NCBI RefSeq assembly: GCF_001439605.1
Contig: NZ_LMBX01000002.1
Span: 226,838 to 290,837, forward strand
Direction of reading: 5' to 3'
Origin: Cytobacillus praedii
GTDB lineage: Bacteria > Bacillota > Bacilli > Bacillales > Cytobacillaceae
DNA length: 64,000 nt
Shown here: positions 53,059-62,561 of the stretch, in pieces
How the letters are laid out: each line of letters begins with the position of its first letter
Numbering within the stretch: position 1 is the first letter of the stretch
Translations under genes and position numbers: made by a program
Notes under the pieces: generated by a model
The model's database searches: none
What the model was told of the DNA's origin: nothing
The model's input: only the letters and a program-made list of their open reading frames with translations

Positions 53059-53830
53059 CTGTTCTTGGTAAGATTAAAATTTCAACTCTTCTATTTTTAG
53101 CTTTTCCTTCAACAGTATCATTTGAAGCCACAGGCTGGAACTCTCCAAAACCTTTAGCACTGAACATTCTAGGATCGAGCTCATGATTCTTTAAAATAAT
53201 CTTCATAAAGTTAATTGCCCGCATAACACTTAGTTCCCAGTTTGAATCAAATGGAGCATTTCCAATTGGGACATTATCTGTATGCCCGCTAATAATAATA
53301 TTTCTTGGCGGATCCATAACAAGGAGTTCAGCAATTTCGTTTGCTATCTTTAAATCCTCTGGTCTTACATCTGCACTTCCTGGTGCAAATAATACATTAT
53401 CTCTAATGGAAACCATTAATCCCTCACCAGTTAATGATGTTTGCAGTTTCCCTGTTAACTGATTGTCCTCAATAAATTTATTAACTTTCACTTGGATAGC
53501 TTCCAATTCCTTCTGATCAACCTTTTGAAGTAACTTCTTATCAATCTTCAATCCATTCGGATCGTCTGCTTCTGTATCCTCTGTCTCTTCATCAGCCTGC
53601 ATTTGTCCTTCAGGCAGCGGACTTGGGAACTCCATCATCCCCGTCCCCCCTGTAAGTGCACTGCTGAACGCTTTTGAAATCGCTTGAAACTTCACAGCAT
53701 CAATAGAACTGGAAGCAAATAGAACAATAAATAAGGCTAGCAATAAAGTGAGCAAATCAGAATAGGGAAGAAGCCAAGATTCATCCACATGTCCTTCGTC
53801 ATGACCCTTTTTCTTTTTTCGTTTACTCAT
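53042..53830 (-). CDS. motB: Flagellar motor stator protein MotB
   Basis: 262 residues. A basic N-terminus, one TM helix (PYSDLLTLLLALFIVLFASS, with the proton-binding Asp) and a C-terminal OmpA-type peptidoglycan-binding domain (ISGHTDNVPIGN...NWELSVMRA). The sequence is close to B. subtilis MotB rather than MotS, so a proton-driven stator is likely. The start overlaps the motA stop by 8 bases. Confidence 0.95.
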   Translation of the reverse strand: MSKRKKKKGHDEGHVDESWLLPYSDLLTLLLALFIVLFASSSIDAVKFQAISKAFSSALTGGTGMMEFPSPLPEGQMQADEETEDTEADDPNGLKIDKKLLQKVDQKELEAIQVKVNKFIEDNQLTGKLQTSLTGEGLMVSIRDNVLFAPGSADVRPEDLKIANEIAELLVMDPPRNIIISGHTDNVPIGNAPFDSNWELSVMRAINFMKIILKNHELDPRMFSAKGFGEFQPVASNDTVEGKAKNRRVEILILPRTEAKPE

Positions 53831-54617
53831 CCTTTTTCACACTGCTTTCTTCAAGAAATTTCTTTCTATCACCAACAGGTAAATAAGAAGCTAATTTTTG
53901 CTCAATCACTCTTGGTGCTTCACCTTCTAAGACAGATAATACACCTTCAATCATCATTGATTTAAGCTTCACTTCTTGTTTTGATTTACGTTTTAGCTTA
54001 TTAGCGAACGGATGCCAAAGTACATATCCAGTGAATATTCCTAGTAGCGTTGCAACGAAGGCAGCACTGATTGCATGTCCTAAAGCATCTGTATCACTCA
54101 TGTCTTTTAATGCTGCAATCAATCCTACTACTGCACCTAAAACTCCCAGTGTTGGAGCATATGTTCCAGCTTGTGTGAAAATTAGCGCACCAGCAGAATG
54201 TCTTTCTTCCATCGCTTCAATTTCTTCACTTAAAACGTCACGTATGTAATCAGCACTCTGTCCATCAACCGCAAGTGACAAACCATTCTTTAAAAAGGGA
54301 TCATCTATTTCGCTCGTTTTAGCTTCAAGAGCAAGCAGTCCTTCTTTTCTAGCTAATTGCGCCCACTCAGAAATCATTTTGATTAGATCAATCGGATCCA
54401 TTTGCTTTCTTTCCTTAAAAATGACTCCGAATAACTTGGGAACCCGCTTGATTTCACTAGTCGGGAACGCAATAATTACAGTTGCTGCTGTACCTGCAAG
54501 GATGATCAAGATTGCTGCCGGGTTTGCTAATGCAACCAAATCTACCCCTTTTAAAACCATCCCAACCCCAACTGCAACGAATCCTAGTATTAACCCAATT
54601 AACGATGTTTTATCCAT
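53823..54617 (-). CDS. motA: Flagellar motor stator protein MotA
   Basis: 264 residues with four TM helices. MDKTSLIGLILGF, ALANPAAILIILAGT, FTQAGTYAPTLGVLGAVVGL and LLGIFTGYVLWHPFANKLK match B. subtilis MotA closely. With MotB it forms the stator ion channel that turns the flagellum. The two genes form an operon. Motility and matrix genes are inversely regulated by SinR in B. subtilis, but no SinR box is evident here. Confidence 0.95.
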   Translation of the reverse strand: MDKTSLIGLILGFVAVGVGMVLKGVDLVALANPAAILIILAGTAATVIIAFPTSEIKRVPKLFGVIFKERKQMDPIDLIKMISEWAQLARKEGLLALEAKTSEIDDPFLKNGLSLAVDGQSADYIRDVLSEEIEAMEERHSAGALIFTQAGTYAPTLGVLGAVVGLIAALKDMSDTDALGHAISAAFVATLLGIFTGYVLWHPFANKLKRKSKQEVKLKSMMIEGVLSVLEGEAPRVIEQKLASYLPVGDRKKFLEESSVKKDE

Positions 54618-54807
54618 ATATCCTCACCTATCTCTATTAATCTATGAATGATTTTTCCGCACAATATTGCCTTACTTAATTCAGGATAATATTAAATGAT
54701 TTCTTATTTCTTATTTCGACAAAATTCTTATAAGCTTTAGGTGAAATTAACATTTTTAATTTATTTTCATTTTTTTATGTATTTAATGAAGAGGTCAATA
54801 TAGTAGA

Positions 54808-54832
54808 AAGCAGGGATCGTTCATCCCTGCTT
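54808..54832 (-). terminator. Terminator after the His/Asn/Arg-rich gene
   Basis: AAGCAGGGAT and ATCCCTGCTT form a perfect 10-bp stem with a 5-base loop. The T run on the minus strand is short. Confidence 0.65.
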
Positions 54833-54846
54833 CCGCCTTTCATTCA

Positions 54847-55059
54847 TTAGAACCAGCAGCATCTTCTTCTGCAGCGATGTCTATTATGGTCTTCTGCACC
54901 AGCAACATTTCCTCTTCTGCAATGATGGTTGTGTCTATTTTCATCTTCCGCGCCCATAACGAACACTCTGTTTGCTCGAATAATAACTTGATCAGCATTT
55001 ATTACTCGTCTATTGTTGTTATGATGTCTGTTATTATCGTTATCCCAATTACTACACAT
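54847..55059 (-). CDS. His/Asn/Arg/Cys-rich small protein, possibly spore-associated
   Basis: 70 residues of unusual make-up. Asn, His and Arg clusters flank a short hydrophobic core (INADQVIIRANRVFVMG). GAEDENRHNHHCRRGN is then partly repeated as GAEDHNRHRCRRRC. GGAGGGGG directly precedes ATG, so translation is likely. Composition recalls Bacillus spore coat proteins of the CotD/CotH-linked kind, but I do not recognise a family. It has its own terminator. Confidence 0.6.
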   Translation of the reverse strand: MCSNWDNDNNRHHNNNRRVINADQVIIRANRVFVMGAEDENRHNHHCRRGNVAGAEDHNRHRCRRRCCWF

Positions 55060-55257
55060 AAATTTCCCCCTCCTTCCATCTCAATTACTATAGAATATGT
55101 AATCAATAAATAATCGAATGGACAAACATGCCAAGAAATGACATATTCCTTAAAAATAAGCATTCACCTAGCACTCCTTTTAAAAGAAAGCCTCTTAAAT
55201 TTAATCTACATAGGTTTTTATGAATAAGGGGAAGATACTTGAAGAGATAGGAAAGGG

Positions 55258-55434
55258 GTGTTTATTATCGCTCGCGGTGAACATTTTAATCACAAAAAGA
55301 AAAATCATCCAGGTAATTTCCCAGACATTACCGAAACACAAAAACGTGCAGCAACAGAAGCACAGGAGGATGAAGAATTTCTTGTTGTGCAGGAAGCCTT
55401 CAAAAATCGTTTAGAGGAAGATGAAGATAGATAA
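55258..55434 (+). CDS. Small hydrophilic protein of unknown function
   Basis: 58 residues, highly charged: ARGEHFNHKKKNHPGNFPD near the start and QEDEEFLVVQEAFKNRLEED at the end. The composition resembles small Bacillus proteins such as YfhD, but I cannot place it. GTG 55258 overlaps the purine run AAAGGGG. ATT at 55264 is better spaced but non-canonical, so the start is open. A different, longer frame over the same DNA lacks a ribosome site and looks like a shadow. Confidence 0.5.
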   Translation: MFIIARGEHFNHKKKNHPGNFPDITETQKRAATEAQEDEEFLVVQEAFKNRLEEDEDR

Positions 55435-55448
55435 TAGCAGGAAAAAAG

Positions 55449-55482
55449 AGGGTCTAATTCATTTAGACCCTCTTTCATTTCA
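55449..55482. terminator. Convergent terminator between the small gene and hutH
   Basis: AAAGAGGGTCTAA and TTAGACCCTCTTT form a long stem with A and T runs on opposite sides, serving both strands. Confidence 0.85.
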
Positions 55483-55484
55483 TT

Positions 55485-56978
55485 TTATAATATGTCTACG
55501 TTTCCATTCTTAAGCCATGCGGAGCATGCTGCAATATCCTTAGAAAAGACACGATCCTTAGTTATGGAAGGAATAATCTTACGTGCCGCTTCATAAAACT
55601 GCTTTGTTTTATCTGCCATTTTCTCAATTCCTCTGTATTCTACTGCCTGAAGTGCACAAATTAGCTCAATCGCAAGGACATTATTTACATTCTGCACAAT
55701 TTGATACGCATGTCTTGAACCAATTGTACCCATGCTCACATGATCCTCTTGATTTGCCGAGGACGGAATTGAATCCACACTTGCCGGATGGGCCAATGTT
55801 TTATTTTCAGATACAAGTGCAGCGGCAGCATATTGAAGAATCATTGCACCTGATTGAAGACCAGGTTCTGGGCTTAAGAATGGCGGCAAGTCACTTAACT
55901 GCGGATTAACTAAACGCTCAATTCTACGCTCCGAAATATTTGCAAGCTCCGCAACAGCTATCTTCATAAAATCCATAGCAAAAGCAATTGGCTGTCCATG
56001 GAAGTTTCCGCCTGAAATGACATGATTCCCATCATCAAAAATTAACGGATTATCGGTTGCAGCATTTATTTCGATTTCTAGCTTTTCCTTTACATAATCA
56101 AGAGCCTGCCATGAAGCCCCATGTACTTGCGGAATACAGCGAATGGAGTATGCATCCTGAACACGAATATCTCCCTGTTTAGTAATTAAAGCACTTCCTG
56201 ATAAATATTCTCGTATTCTCCTAGCCGTATCTACTTGCTGTTTATAGCCTCTTGCTAGATGAATTTTCTCATCAAATGCATCAATAATGCCGTTCAAGCC
56301 TTCCATCGTTACCGCAGCAATTAATTCACTTTGATAGGCAAGCTTCTCTGCTTCCAAATAGCCGACAACCCCCATCGCTGTCATTGCCTGTGTACCATTA
56401 ATTAATGCTAGTCCTTCTTTTGCTTCTAAAGTAAGAGGCTCTATTCCTTCTTCCATAAGAACCTCATTAGATGCTCTCTTTTCCCCCTTATAATAAACCT
56501 CTCCCTCTCCTACTAGAACGAGTGCTAGATGGGAAAGTGGTGCAAGATCCCCGCTAGCACCAAGGGATCCTTGCTGCGGAATCACTGGATGGATTTCTTT
56601 ATTAACTAATTCAATCAGACGCTCAATAATAATAGGGCGTGCCCCTGAAAATCCTTTCAGTAACGCATTAGCCCGTAAAAGCACCATGGCACGTGACACA
56701 AGCTCAGGAAATGGCTCCCCAACTCCACATGCATGAGAACGAATAAGATTAAGCTGAAGATCGTTCACATCATTCGGATCAATGAGAACATCGCTAAATT
56801 TTCCAAATCCGGTATTAATTCCATAAACTACTCTTTCCTCATTTACGATCTTCTTAACAGCGTCATGACTCTTCCTCACCTGATCCATGCTTTCCTCAGA
56901 TGCGGAAACCTGTTCATTATTGAATAAAACCTTTTTTACTTCCTCTAAAGTTAATGTGTTTCCAGATAAAATAACCAT
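55485..56978 (-). CDS. hutH: Histidine ammonia-lyase
   Basis: 497 residues from ATG 56978 (GAGGAGGAAGGAA upstream). [17 protein letters not shown] contains the Ala-Ser-Gly that cyclises into the MIO cofactor. [11 protein letters not shown] and [12 protein letters not shown] are family motifs. It deaminates histidine to urocanate, the first step of histidine breakdown. No other hut gene is adjacent, so the pathway is either split or the enzyme acts alone. Confidence 0.95.
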   Translation of the reverse strand: MVILSGNTLTLEEVKKVLFNNEQVSASEESMDQVRKSHDAVKKIVNEERVVYGINTGFGKFSDVLIDPNDVNDLQLNLIRSHACGVGEPFPELVSRAMVLLRANALLKGFSGARPIIIERLIELVNKEIHPVIPQQGSLGASGDLAPLSHLALVLVGEGEVYYKGEKRASNEVLMEEGIEPLTLEAKEGLALINGTQAMTAMGVVGYLEAEKLAYQSELIAAVTMEGLNGIIDAFDEKIHLARGYKQQVDTARRIREYLSGSALITKQGDIRVQDAYSIRCIPQVHGASWQALDYVKEKLEIEINAATDNPLIFDDGNHVISGGNFHGQPIAFAMDFMKIAVAELANISERRIERLVNPQLSDLPPFLSPEPGLQSGAMILQYAAAALVSENKTLAHPASVDSIPSSANQEDHVSMGTIGSRHAYQIVQNVNNVLAIELICALQAVEYRGIEKMADKTKQFYEAARKIIPSITKDRVFSKDIAACSAWLKNGNVDIL

Positions 56979-57008
56979 TTCCTTCCTCCTCAATACATTA
57001 GTGAGATA

Positions 57009-57058
57009 AAGAAAAGGCTGTACTTCAAACAAGCGTTTGAAATACAGCCTTTTTGTAT
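57009..57058 (-). promoter_or_regulatory. Leader hairpin (possible attenuator) of hutH
   Basis: On the minus strand AAAAAGGCTGTATTTCAAAC pairs with GTTTGAAGTACAGCC-TTTT, a long stem with a short loop and a T-rich 3' side. It lies between a good promoter and the hutH ribosome site, so it could end transcription early unless overridden. B. subtilis hut uses HutP-controlled termination, though at a different gene junction. Confidence 0.6.
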
Positions 57059-57122
57059 GAACGAGCTACTAATTGACAAGTCATAGCAATCATTCCAATC
57101 GAAAATTTTCCGAATATAATTA

Positions 57123-57152
57123 ATTTTACGATCAGAGCGGATTTATTGTCAA
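57123..57152 (-). promoter_or_regulatory. Sigma-A promoter of hutH
   Basis: TTGACA (57152-57147) and TAAAAT (57128-57123) on the minus strand, 18 bases apart. Transcription would start near 57116, giving a leader of about 138 bases that includes the hairpin. Confidence 0.7.
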
Positions 57153-57286
57153 TGAATAATTGTAAAATTTTAACAAGTTAGATTGTTAGCAGAGTAAAGT
57201 GTTTTTAAAAGATTAGGCTTTTTAGCAAACAGTATTCAAACAACTCTCTTTTAGAAAAGTACCAACATTAAAGAGAAATGAACCAC

Positions 57287-59476
57287 TTAATCAAATTTTA
57301 ATCCCTTTAACGCCTCTGCTAATGCATTATTGATTGGTTCTTCTTGTTTATTTTGTTCCTTTAAATACTTTTGTACAGTACGCTTATCTACCTTCCCCTT
57401 TGATTCCTTTTTACGGCGTGCCTCGAAAGCCGATAGTTTTTCACGATAGCCACATTTACATGCGAAAATTTGGCCTTCGCCTTCCCCTCGGAGCTCTAGC
57501 TTCTTCTTACATTGCGGGCAGCGTGCATTCGTTACGCGTGCGACATTTTTTCGATGGCCACATTCCCTATCCTGGCATACGAGCATCTTGCCCTTTTTCC
57601 CATTCACTTCAAGCATTGGTTTTCCACAATCTGGGCAGCTCTTTGTAGAAATGTTGTCGTGCTTGTATTTTTTATTGCTCGCTTTAATGTCTGCTACAAT
57701 CTCTTTCGTATATCGTTTCATCTCACCAATAAAGACTTCCTTTTTCAGCTTGCCTGCAGCGATAGCTTCGAGCTTTTGCTCCCACTCTGCTGTTAAGCTA
57801 GGCGATTTTAGCTCTTCAGGCACTAAATCCAATAACTGCTTACCTTTAGAGGTAATATGGATATCTTTGCCGCGCTTTTCAATAAGGAATGAATTGAAAA
57901 GCTTATCAATAATATCGGCCCGTGTTGCAACTGTCCCTAATCCACCGGTCGATTTTAATGTTTCTGCTAACTTTTTATCTTCTGTTTCCATATATTTTGC
58001 TGGATTTTCCATCGCCGAAAGTAATGTTGCCTCATTAAAACGTGCAGGCGGCTTCGTTTGACCTGATGTTTGAGCAATTAATTTTACATTTAATGCATCG
58101 CCTTTTTCGATGCGAGGCAAGAGCTGTTCCTTTAAATCATCTGCTGCCTCATCATCTTCAAATCGATTTTCATATACTTCCTTCCAGCCGAGCGATAAAA
58201 TTGTTTTCCCTCTTGCAGCAAAGTACTCCTCACCGATTTTCGCACGAAGGGTTAATTGCTCATATTCAAAGGCAGGGAATAATACGGCTAAAAATCGTTT
58301 AACAACTAGCTCATAAATTTTGCGCTCTTTATCTGTAAATGCAGAGAAATTTACATAGCTTTCTGTTGGAATGATGGCATGGTGATCGGATACTTTGCTA
58401 TCATCAACAAATGATTTCGACGCTTTTATCGGTTTGGTTAAAATCTTATTAGCTAATGAGCGAAATTCTCCGATTCCACATGCTTTTAAGCGTTCAGGAA
58501 GCGTTCCGACGATATCTGAAGAAATATAACGTGAATCCGTTCGAGGATAGGTTAAAACTTTATGCTGTTCATACAGCTTTTGCATAATATTTAACGTTTC
58601 CTTTGCAGAATAGCCAAAGATTTTATTCGCATCACGCTGGAGCTCTGTTAAATCATAAAGACCTGGAGCATAAGACTTCTTTGGCTTTTTTTCCATTTTT
58701 GTCACAATGGCATTTTTGCTGCCTAAATTCTTCACAATCCCATCGATTTTCTCTTTATCAAAGCTGCGGCTGTTTCCCTTTGCATCTTGCCAGGTTAACT
58801 TTAAGTTATTAGTTGTTTGAGCTTCAATGCCATAATAGGTTTTTGCCTTAAAGTTTCTAATTTCATCCTCGCGTGCAGCAATAATCGCTACAGTTGGTGT
58901 TTGTACACGGCCGCAATTTAGCTGGGCGTTGAATCTAGTAGTTAAGGCGCGTGTTGCATTTAAACCGATATACCAGTCAGCCTCAGAACGTGCAACAGCT
59001 GATGCATATAAATTGTCATACGCTTTGCCAGGCTTTAGGTTAGCAAAGCCAGCTTTAATTGCCTTATCCGTAACAGAGGAGATCCACAAACGCTTCATCG
59101 GTTTGCTCACTTTTACTTTATCTATAATCCAGCGTGCAACCAATTCTCCTTCCCTCCCAGCATCTGTAGCCACGATGATTTCATTGACATCTTTTCTGGA
59201 CAGCTGACTTTTAACCGCTTGAAACTGTTTTCCAGTCTGCTTAATCACCGTTAATTTTAAACGCTCCGGAAGCATAGGAAGATCTTCTAAATTCCATGTT
59301 TTATATTTCACATCGTAGCTCTCTGGATCGGCAAGTGTGACCAGATGGCCCAGTGCCCAAGTAACGATATATTTATCACCTTCAAGATATCCATTACCTT
59401 TCTTATTACAATTCAGCACACGGGCAATATCACGTGCAACTGAAGGCTTTTCTGCAATTACAATACTTTTTGCCAT
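57287..59476 (-). CDS. topB: DNA topoisomerase III
   Basis: 729 residues. IVIAEKPSVARDIA and ATDAGREGELVARW form the Toprim domain. LTYPRTDSRYIS carries the active-site Tyr. Two C-terminal zinc ribbons follow (CPDCGKPM...C...C and CPQCKKKL...CKCG). It is a type IA topoisomerase that relaxes or decatenates DNA. The length is normal for Bacillus TopB. It stands alone, with the mnm/atoE side divergent from it. Confidence 0.95.
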   Translation of the reverse strand: MAKSIVIAEKPSVARDIARVLNCNKKGNGYLEGDKYIVTWALGHLVTLADPESYDVKYKTWNLEDLPMLPERLKLTVIKQTGKQFQAVKSQLSRKDVNEIIVATDAGREGELVARWIIDKVKVSKPMKRLWISSVTDKAIKAGFANLKPGKAYDNLYASAVARSEADWYIGLNATRALTTRFNAQLNCGRVQTPTVAIIAAREDEIRNFKAKTYYGIEAQTTNNLKLTWQDAKGNSRSFDKEKIDGIVKNLGSKNAIVTKMEKKPKKSYAPGLYDLTELQRDANKIFGYSAKETLNIMQKLYEQHKVLTYPRTDSRYISSDIVGTLPERLKACGIGEFRSLANKILTKPIKASKSFVDDSKVSDHHAIIPTESYVNFSAFTDKERKIYELVVKRFLAVLFPAFEYEQLTLRAKIGEEYFAARGKTILSLGWKEVYENRFEDDEAADDLKEQLLPRIEKGDALNVKLIAQTSGQTKPPARFNEATLLSAMENPAKYMETEDKKLAETLKSTGGLGTVATRADIIDKLFNSFLIEKRGKDIHITSKGKQLLDLVPEELKSPSLTAEWEQKLEAIAAGKLKKEVFIGEMKRYTKEIVADIKASNKKYKHDNISTKSCPDCGKPMLEVNGKKGKMLVCQDRECGHRKNVARVTNARCPQCKKKLELRGEGEGQIFACKCGYREKLSAFEARRKKESKGKVDKRTVQKYLKEQNKQEEPINNALAEALKGLKFD

Positions 59477-59701
59477 CTTTAAAACATCCTTTCGAATTTC
59501 CGTAAGTTAAATATAGCATACGTCCTTAATGGAATCAGTAATTCTGAATTTATCCGTTTTTATTGGAGGAGATAGTGAGGAATTCCTATCGTAGGTAAGC
59601 TTTCGTTTCCAAATGATCAGTATCTGCTCTTTTCTTTTTTTGTCATAAAAAGCTCGTCCCCTTTCATAGCATGTACTAACTTAATAAGGGAGAGTGATTG
59701 T

Positions 59702-61015
59702 ATGTTAAACAGAATTGCAGACCGCTTTTCAAAGCTTGCAGAAAGATATCTACCTGATGCGTTTGTCATTGCTGTTTTAATGACCCTTCTTGTTTTTATA
59801 CTCGGTTTCATAATGAAGCCCTCTGAACCAGTTGAGCTTTTCAAATCTTTTGGTGATGGGTTCTGGGTGTATCTATCGTTTACTATGCAAATGGTTTTAT
59901 TGTTAATGACTGGAATGGCTCTAGCTTCCGTACCTATCGTTGAAAAAATGCTGGCATTTCTTGCCTCTAAAGCAAAAACGGCTAATCAAGCTTATGTCAT
60001 GACTTTTCTTGTATCTTCTGCAGCCTATTATATTAACTGGGGACTTGCTGTTGTTGTGGGAGCCATCATTGCGCGCGAATTAGGCAAAAGGAATAATAAA
60101 GCTCACTTCCCCCTTTTAGTTGCAGCTGCCTATACCCCAACAGCCCTTTATACAGCAGGCTTATCTAGTTCCATTGGGCTGACAGTTGCAACAAAAGGCC
60201 ACTTCCTAGAGAATATTATGGGAGTCATCCCGACTTCAGAAACTATCTTTCATCCTGGAACAATCATAATATTCCTTGCACTATTAATCACACTCCCTAT
60301 CTTTATTGTTCTTATGGCTCCTAAAAAAGACATCATCTCTTATTCACCTCCATCAAAAAAAGCAGAACCTGAGTATCATAATGAACCAGCATCAACGCCT
60401 GCGGAACGATTAGAAAAGACATCCTTTCTTGGCATTATTACCGGATTAATTGGGATGGTTTATGCTATCTATGAATTTATTAATGGAAGAGATCTGGATT
60501 TAAATATCATCAATATTCTCTTTTTATCACTTGGACTTATCCTCCATAAATCATTGGGGCAATATGCCAAGGCATTTAAAGAAGCAGGAACAGCGATATC
60601 CCCAATTATTCTTCAGTTTCCTTTTTATGCAGGAATTATTGCCGTACTAGGCAGTTCTGGACTGGCAGAGTCCATTATTAATGGCATGGCATCTATTGCA
60701 AGTAAAGATACATTTGATATCTTTACTTATTGGACAGCAGGTCTAGTTAACATTTTAGCTCCTTCTGGCGGGGGGCAATGGGCGCTGCAAGGTCCGCTTC
60801 AGGTTCCAGCAGGCATCCAGCTCGGTGTCAATCCCGCGATTACCGCCATGGCCGTTGGATGGGGGGATGCCTGGACAAACTTAATTCAGCCTTTCTGGGC
60901 ATTGCCGATATTAGCAGTAGTCGGTCTTCATATTCGTCATATAATGGGTTATTGTATTTTATTAAGTATTTGGGTTGGGGTCCTAACTACTGTACTAATG
61001 TATTTTGTATATTGA
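59702..61015 (+). CDS. Short-chain fatty acid transporter, AtoE family
   Basis: 437 residues with about twelve hydrophobic helices. FSKLAERYLPDAFVIAVLMT, YYINWGLAVVVGAIIARELG and LAPSGGGQWALQGPL are signatures of the AtoE/YjiH-like short-chain fatty acid uptake family. It probably imports acetoacetate or butyrate. No acetoacetate-metabolism genes are next to it. AAGGGAGAGTG precedes ATG. Confidence 0.88.
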   Translation: MLNRIADRFSKLAERYLPDAFVIAVLMTLLVFILGFIMKPSEPVELFKSFGDGFWVYLSFTMQMVLLLMTGMALASVPIVEKMLAFLASKAKTANQAYVMTFLVSSAAYYINWGLAVVVGAIIARELGKRNNKAHFPLLVAAAYTPTALYTAGLSSSIGLTVATKGHFLENIMGVIPTSETIFHPGTIIIFLALLITLPIFIVLMAPKKDIISYSPPSKKAEPEYHNEPASTPAERLEKTSFLGIITGLIGMVYAIYEFINGRDLDLNIINILFLSLGLILHKSLGQYAKAFKEAGTAISPIILQFPFYAGIIAVLGSSGLAESIINGMASIASKDTFDIFTYWTAGLVNILAPSGGGQWALQGPLQVPAGIQLGVNPAITAMAVGWGDAWTNLIQPFWALPILAVVGLHIRHIMGYCILLSIWVGVLTTVLMYFVY

Positions 61016-61128
61016 TTAATCTCAAATTGAATGTTTCGACTCCTCACTTTTTTGGAAATATTCCTTGTTTTATCCACAATTTTGGTAGTATGATAGCGTT
61101 ATTCTAAAAGGGAAAATGAGGAAGCAGC

Positions 61129-62409
61129 ATGAGAATTAGAGATTGGGATTCAAATTTAAAGGTTCGATTATTTGGGGAAGCCGCTTTAAACATCGCTTTT
61201 TGGATGTTTTTCCCTTTCCTCACCATTTACTTTGCAGGTGAATTCGGGAAGGACAAAGCTGGCTTGATGCTTATTTTTTCACAAGTATTTTCAGTATTAG
61301 CTAACTTAATGGGCGGTTATTTTGCTGATCGCTTTGGGCGTAAAACGATGATGGTTCTATCCTCCTTCGGGCAAGGAATATGCTATCTGGTTTTTGCCCT
61401 GGCCAGTTCTCCATGGCTAGACTCCCCATGGATTGGGTTTATCTGCTTTGCACTTGTCGGTGTCTTCAGCTCGTTCTATTGGCCAGCCAGCCAAGCAATG
61501 GTAGCTGATGTTGTAGAGGAAAAGGATCGCAGCCATGTATTCGCTATATTCTATACGTCTATAAATATAGCTGTCGTCGTTGGTCCGATTTTGGGAGCAA
61601 TTTTTTATAGAGATTATCGCTATCAGCTGCTTCTTGCAGCGGGGATTATCTGTATGGTGCTTTCCGGCCTCCTTGCCAAAATGACAAGGGAAACCGTACC
61701 GGAACACACTGGAGTTTCCCAGGAAAATAAGAAATGGCACACTGTTTTAATTGATCAGATGAAGGATTATGGCATTATCTTTCGTGATAAAACGTTTTTG
61801 CTTTTCATCATAGCTGGTGTTTTAGCAGCGCAAACATTTATGCAGCTTGACCTGCTGCTCCCAGTATATATGAAAGAATTCGTGCAAAATCAGACCTTGT
61901 TCCAATTTGGCGATTGGTCATTTACCGTTCACGGGGAGCAGGCATTTGGTATCCTATTATCTGAAAATGGCTTTCTAGTTGCACTGTTTACAGTAGCAGT
62001 AACAAAAATGATGATGAAATATAAAGAGAGAAATGTATTTATTTTATCTTCATTAGCCTACGCAGTAGCCATCTTCATGATGGGCCAAACCAATTGGATT
62101 TGGGGATTAACTTTTGCAATGGCACTCTTTACTCTTGGTGAATTAATGGCAGCAGGCATTCAGCAAAGCTTTGTTTCAAAGATTGCCCCAGATCATATGA
62201 GGGGACAATATTTTGCAGCTGCAAGCCTTCGTTTTACGATTGGAAAAACCATTGCCCCCATTTCTATCCCATTAACCGTGTGGATCGGCTATGACTGGAC
62301 ATTCATTATCTTAGCTGCACTTGCTGTTTTAAGTGCTATATTATATTGGGTTATGTTTGCAATTGCTGAAAAGCCTAATAATCTCAAGATAAAAAAGGAA
62401 TCTGTATAA
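61129..62409 (+). CDS. MFS transporter (YttB/YfmO-like efflux type)
   Basis: 426 residues, 12 hydrophobic helices. GGYFADRFGRKTMMVLS is the motif A loop. EKDRSHVFAIFYTSINIAVVVGP spans helices 4-5. A longer loop near residues 250-275 (KEFVQNQTLFQFGDWSFTVH) is outside. An exporter is likely, with substrate unknown. GAGGAAGCAGC precedes ATG, and a strong terminator follows. Confidence 0.86.
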   Translation: MRIRDWDSNLKVRLFGEAALNIAFWMFFPFLTIYFAGEFGKDKAGLMLIFSQVFSVLANLMGGYFADRFGRKTMMVLSSFGQGICYLVFALASSPWLDSPWIGFICFALVGVFSSFYWPASQAMVADVVEEKDRSHVFAIFYTSINIAVVVGPILGAIFYRDYRYQLLLAAGIICMVLSGLLAKMTRETVPEHTGVSQENKKWHTVLIDQMKDYGIIFRDKTFLLFIIAGVLAAQTFMQLDLLLPVYMKEFVQNQTLFQFGDWSFTVHGEQAFGILLSENGFLVALFTVAVTKMMMKYKERNVFILSSLAYAVAIFMMGQTNWIWGLTFAMALFTLGELMAAGIQQSFVSKIAPDHMRGQYFAAASLRFTIGKTIAPISIPLTVWIGYDWTFIILAALAVLSAILYWVMFAIAEKPNNLKIKKESV

Positions 62410-62424
62410 AGATTCCTTTTTCAT
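62392..62424 (+). terminator. Terminator after the MFS gene
   Basis: AAAAAGGAATC and GATTCCTTTTT form an 11-bp stem that includes the last codons. Confidence 0.85.
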
Positions 62425-62561
62425 ACAAGTATGATATTGTGACCGATAAAAATAATTAACAGGAATGGTATAAAACATGAACGATTGAATGATTCAAAGT
62501 TTCTTTTTTATAATAAAAACGCTACAATGTTAATGAAGATTCTGAAAAAGGAGATTACATA

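Noticed and set aside
54877..55113. 78-residue plus-strand frame opposite the His/Asn/Arg-rich gene
   Set aside because: It is the complement of a gene with a strong ribosome site and shows only Ser/Ile-rich antisense text.
55220..55414. 64-residue plus-strand frame
   Set aside because: It shares DNA with the hydrophilic 58-residue frame, lacks a ribosome site and has an implausible basic, hydrophobic mix.
57334..58316. Several long plus-strand frames inside topB
   Set aside because: They lie antisense to conserved topoisomerase motifs and have no ribosome sites.
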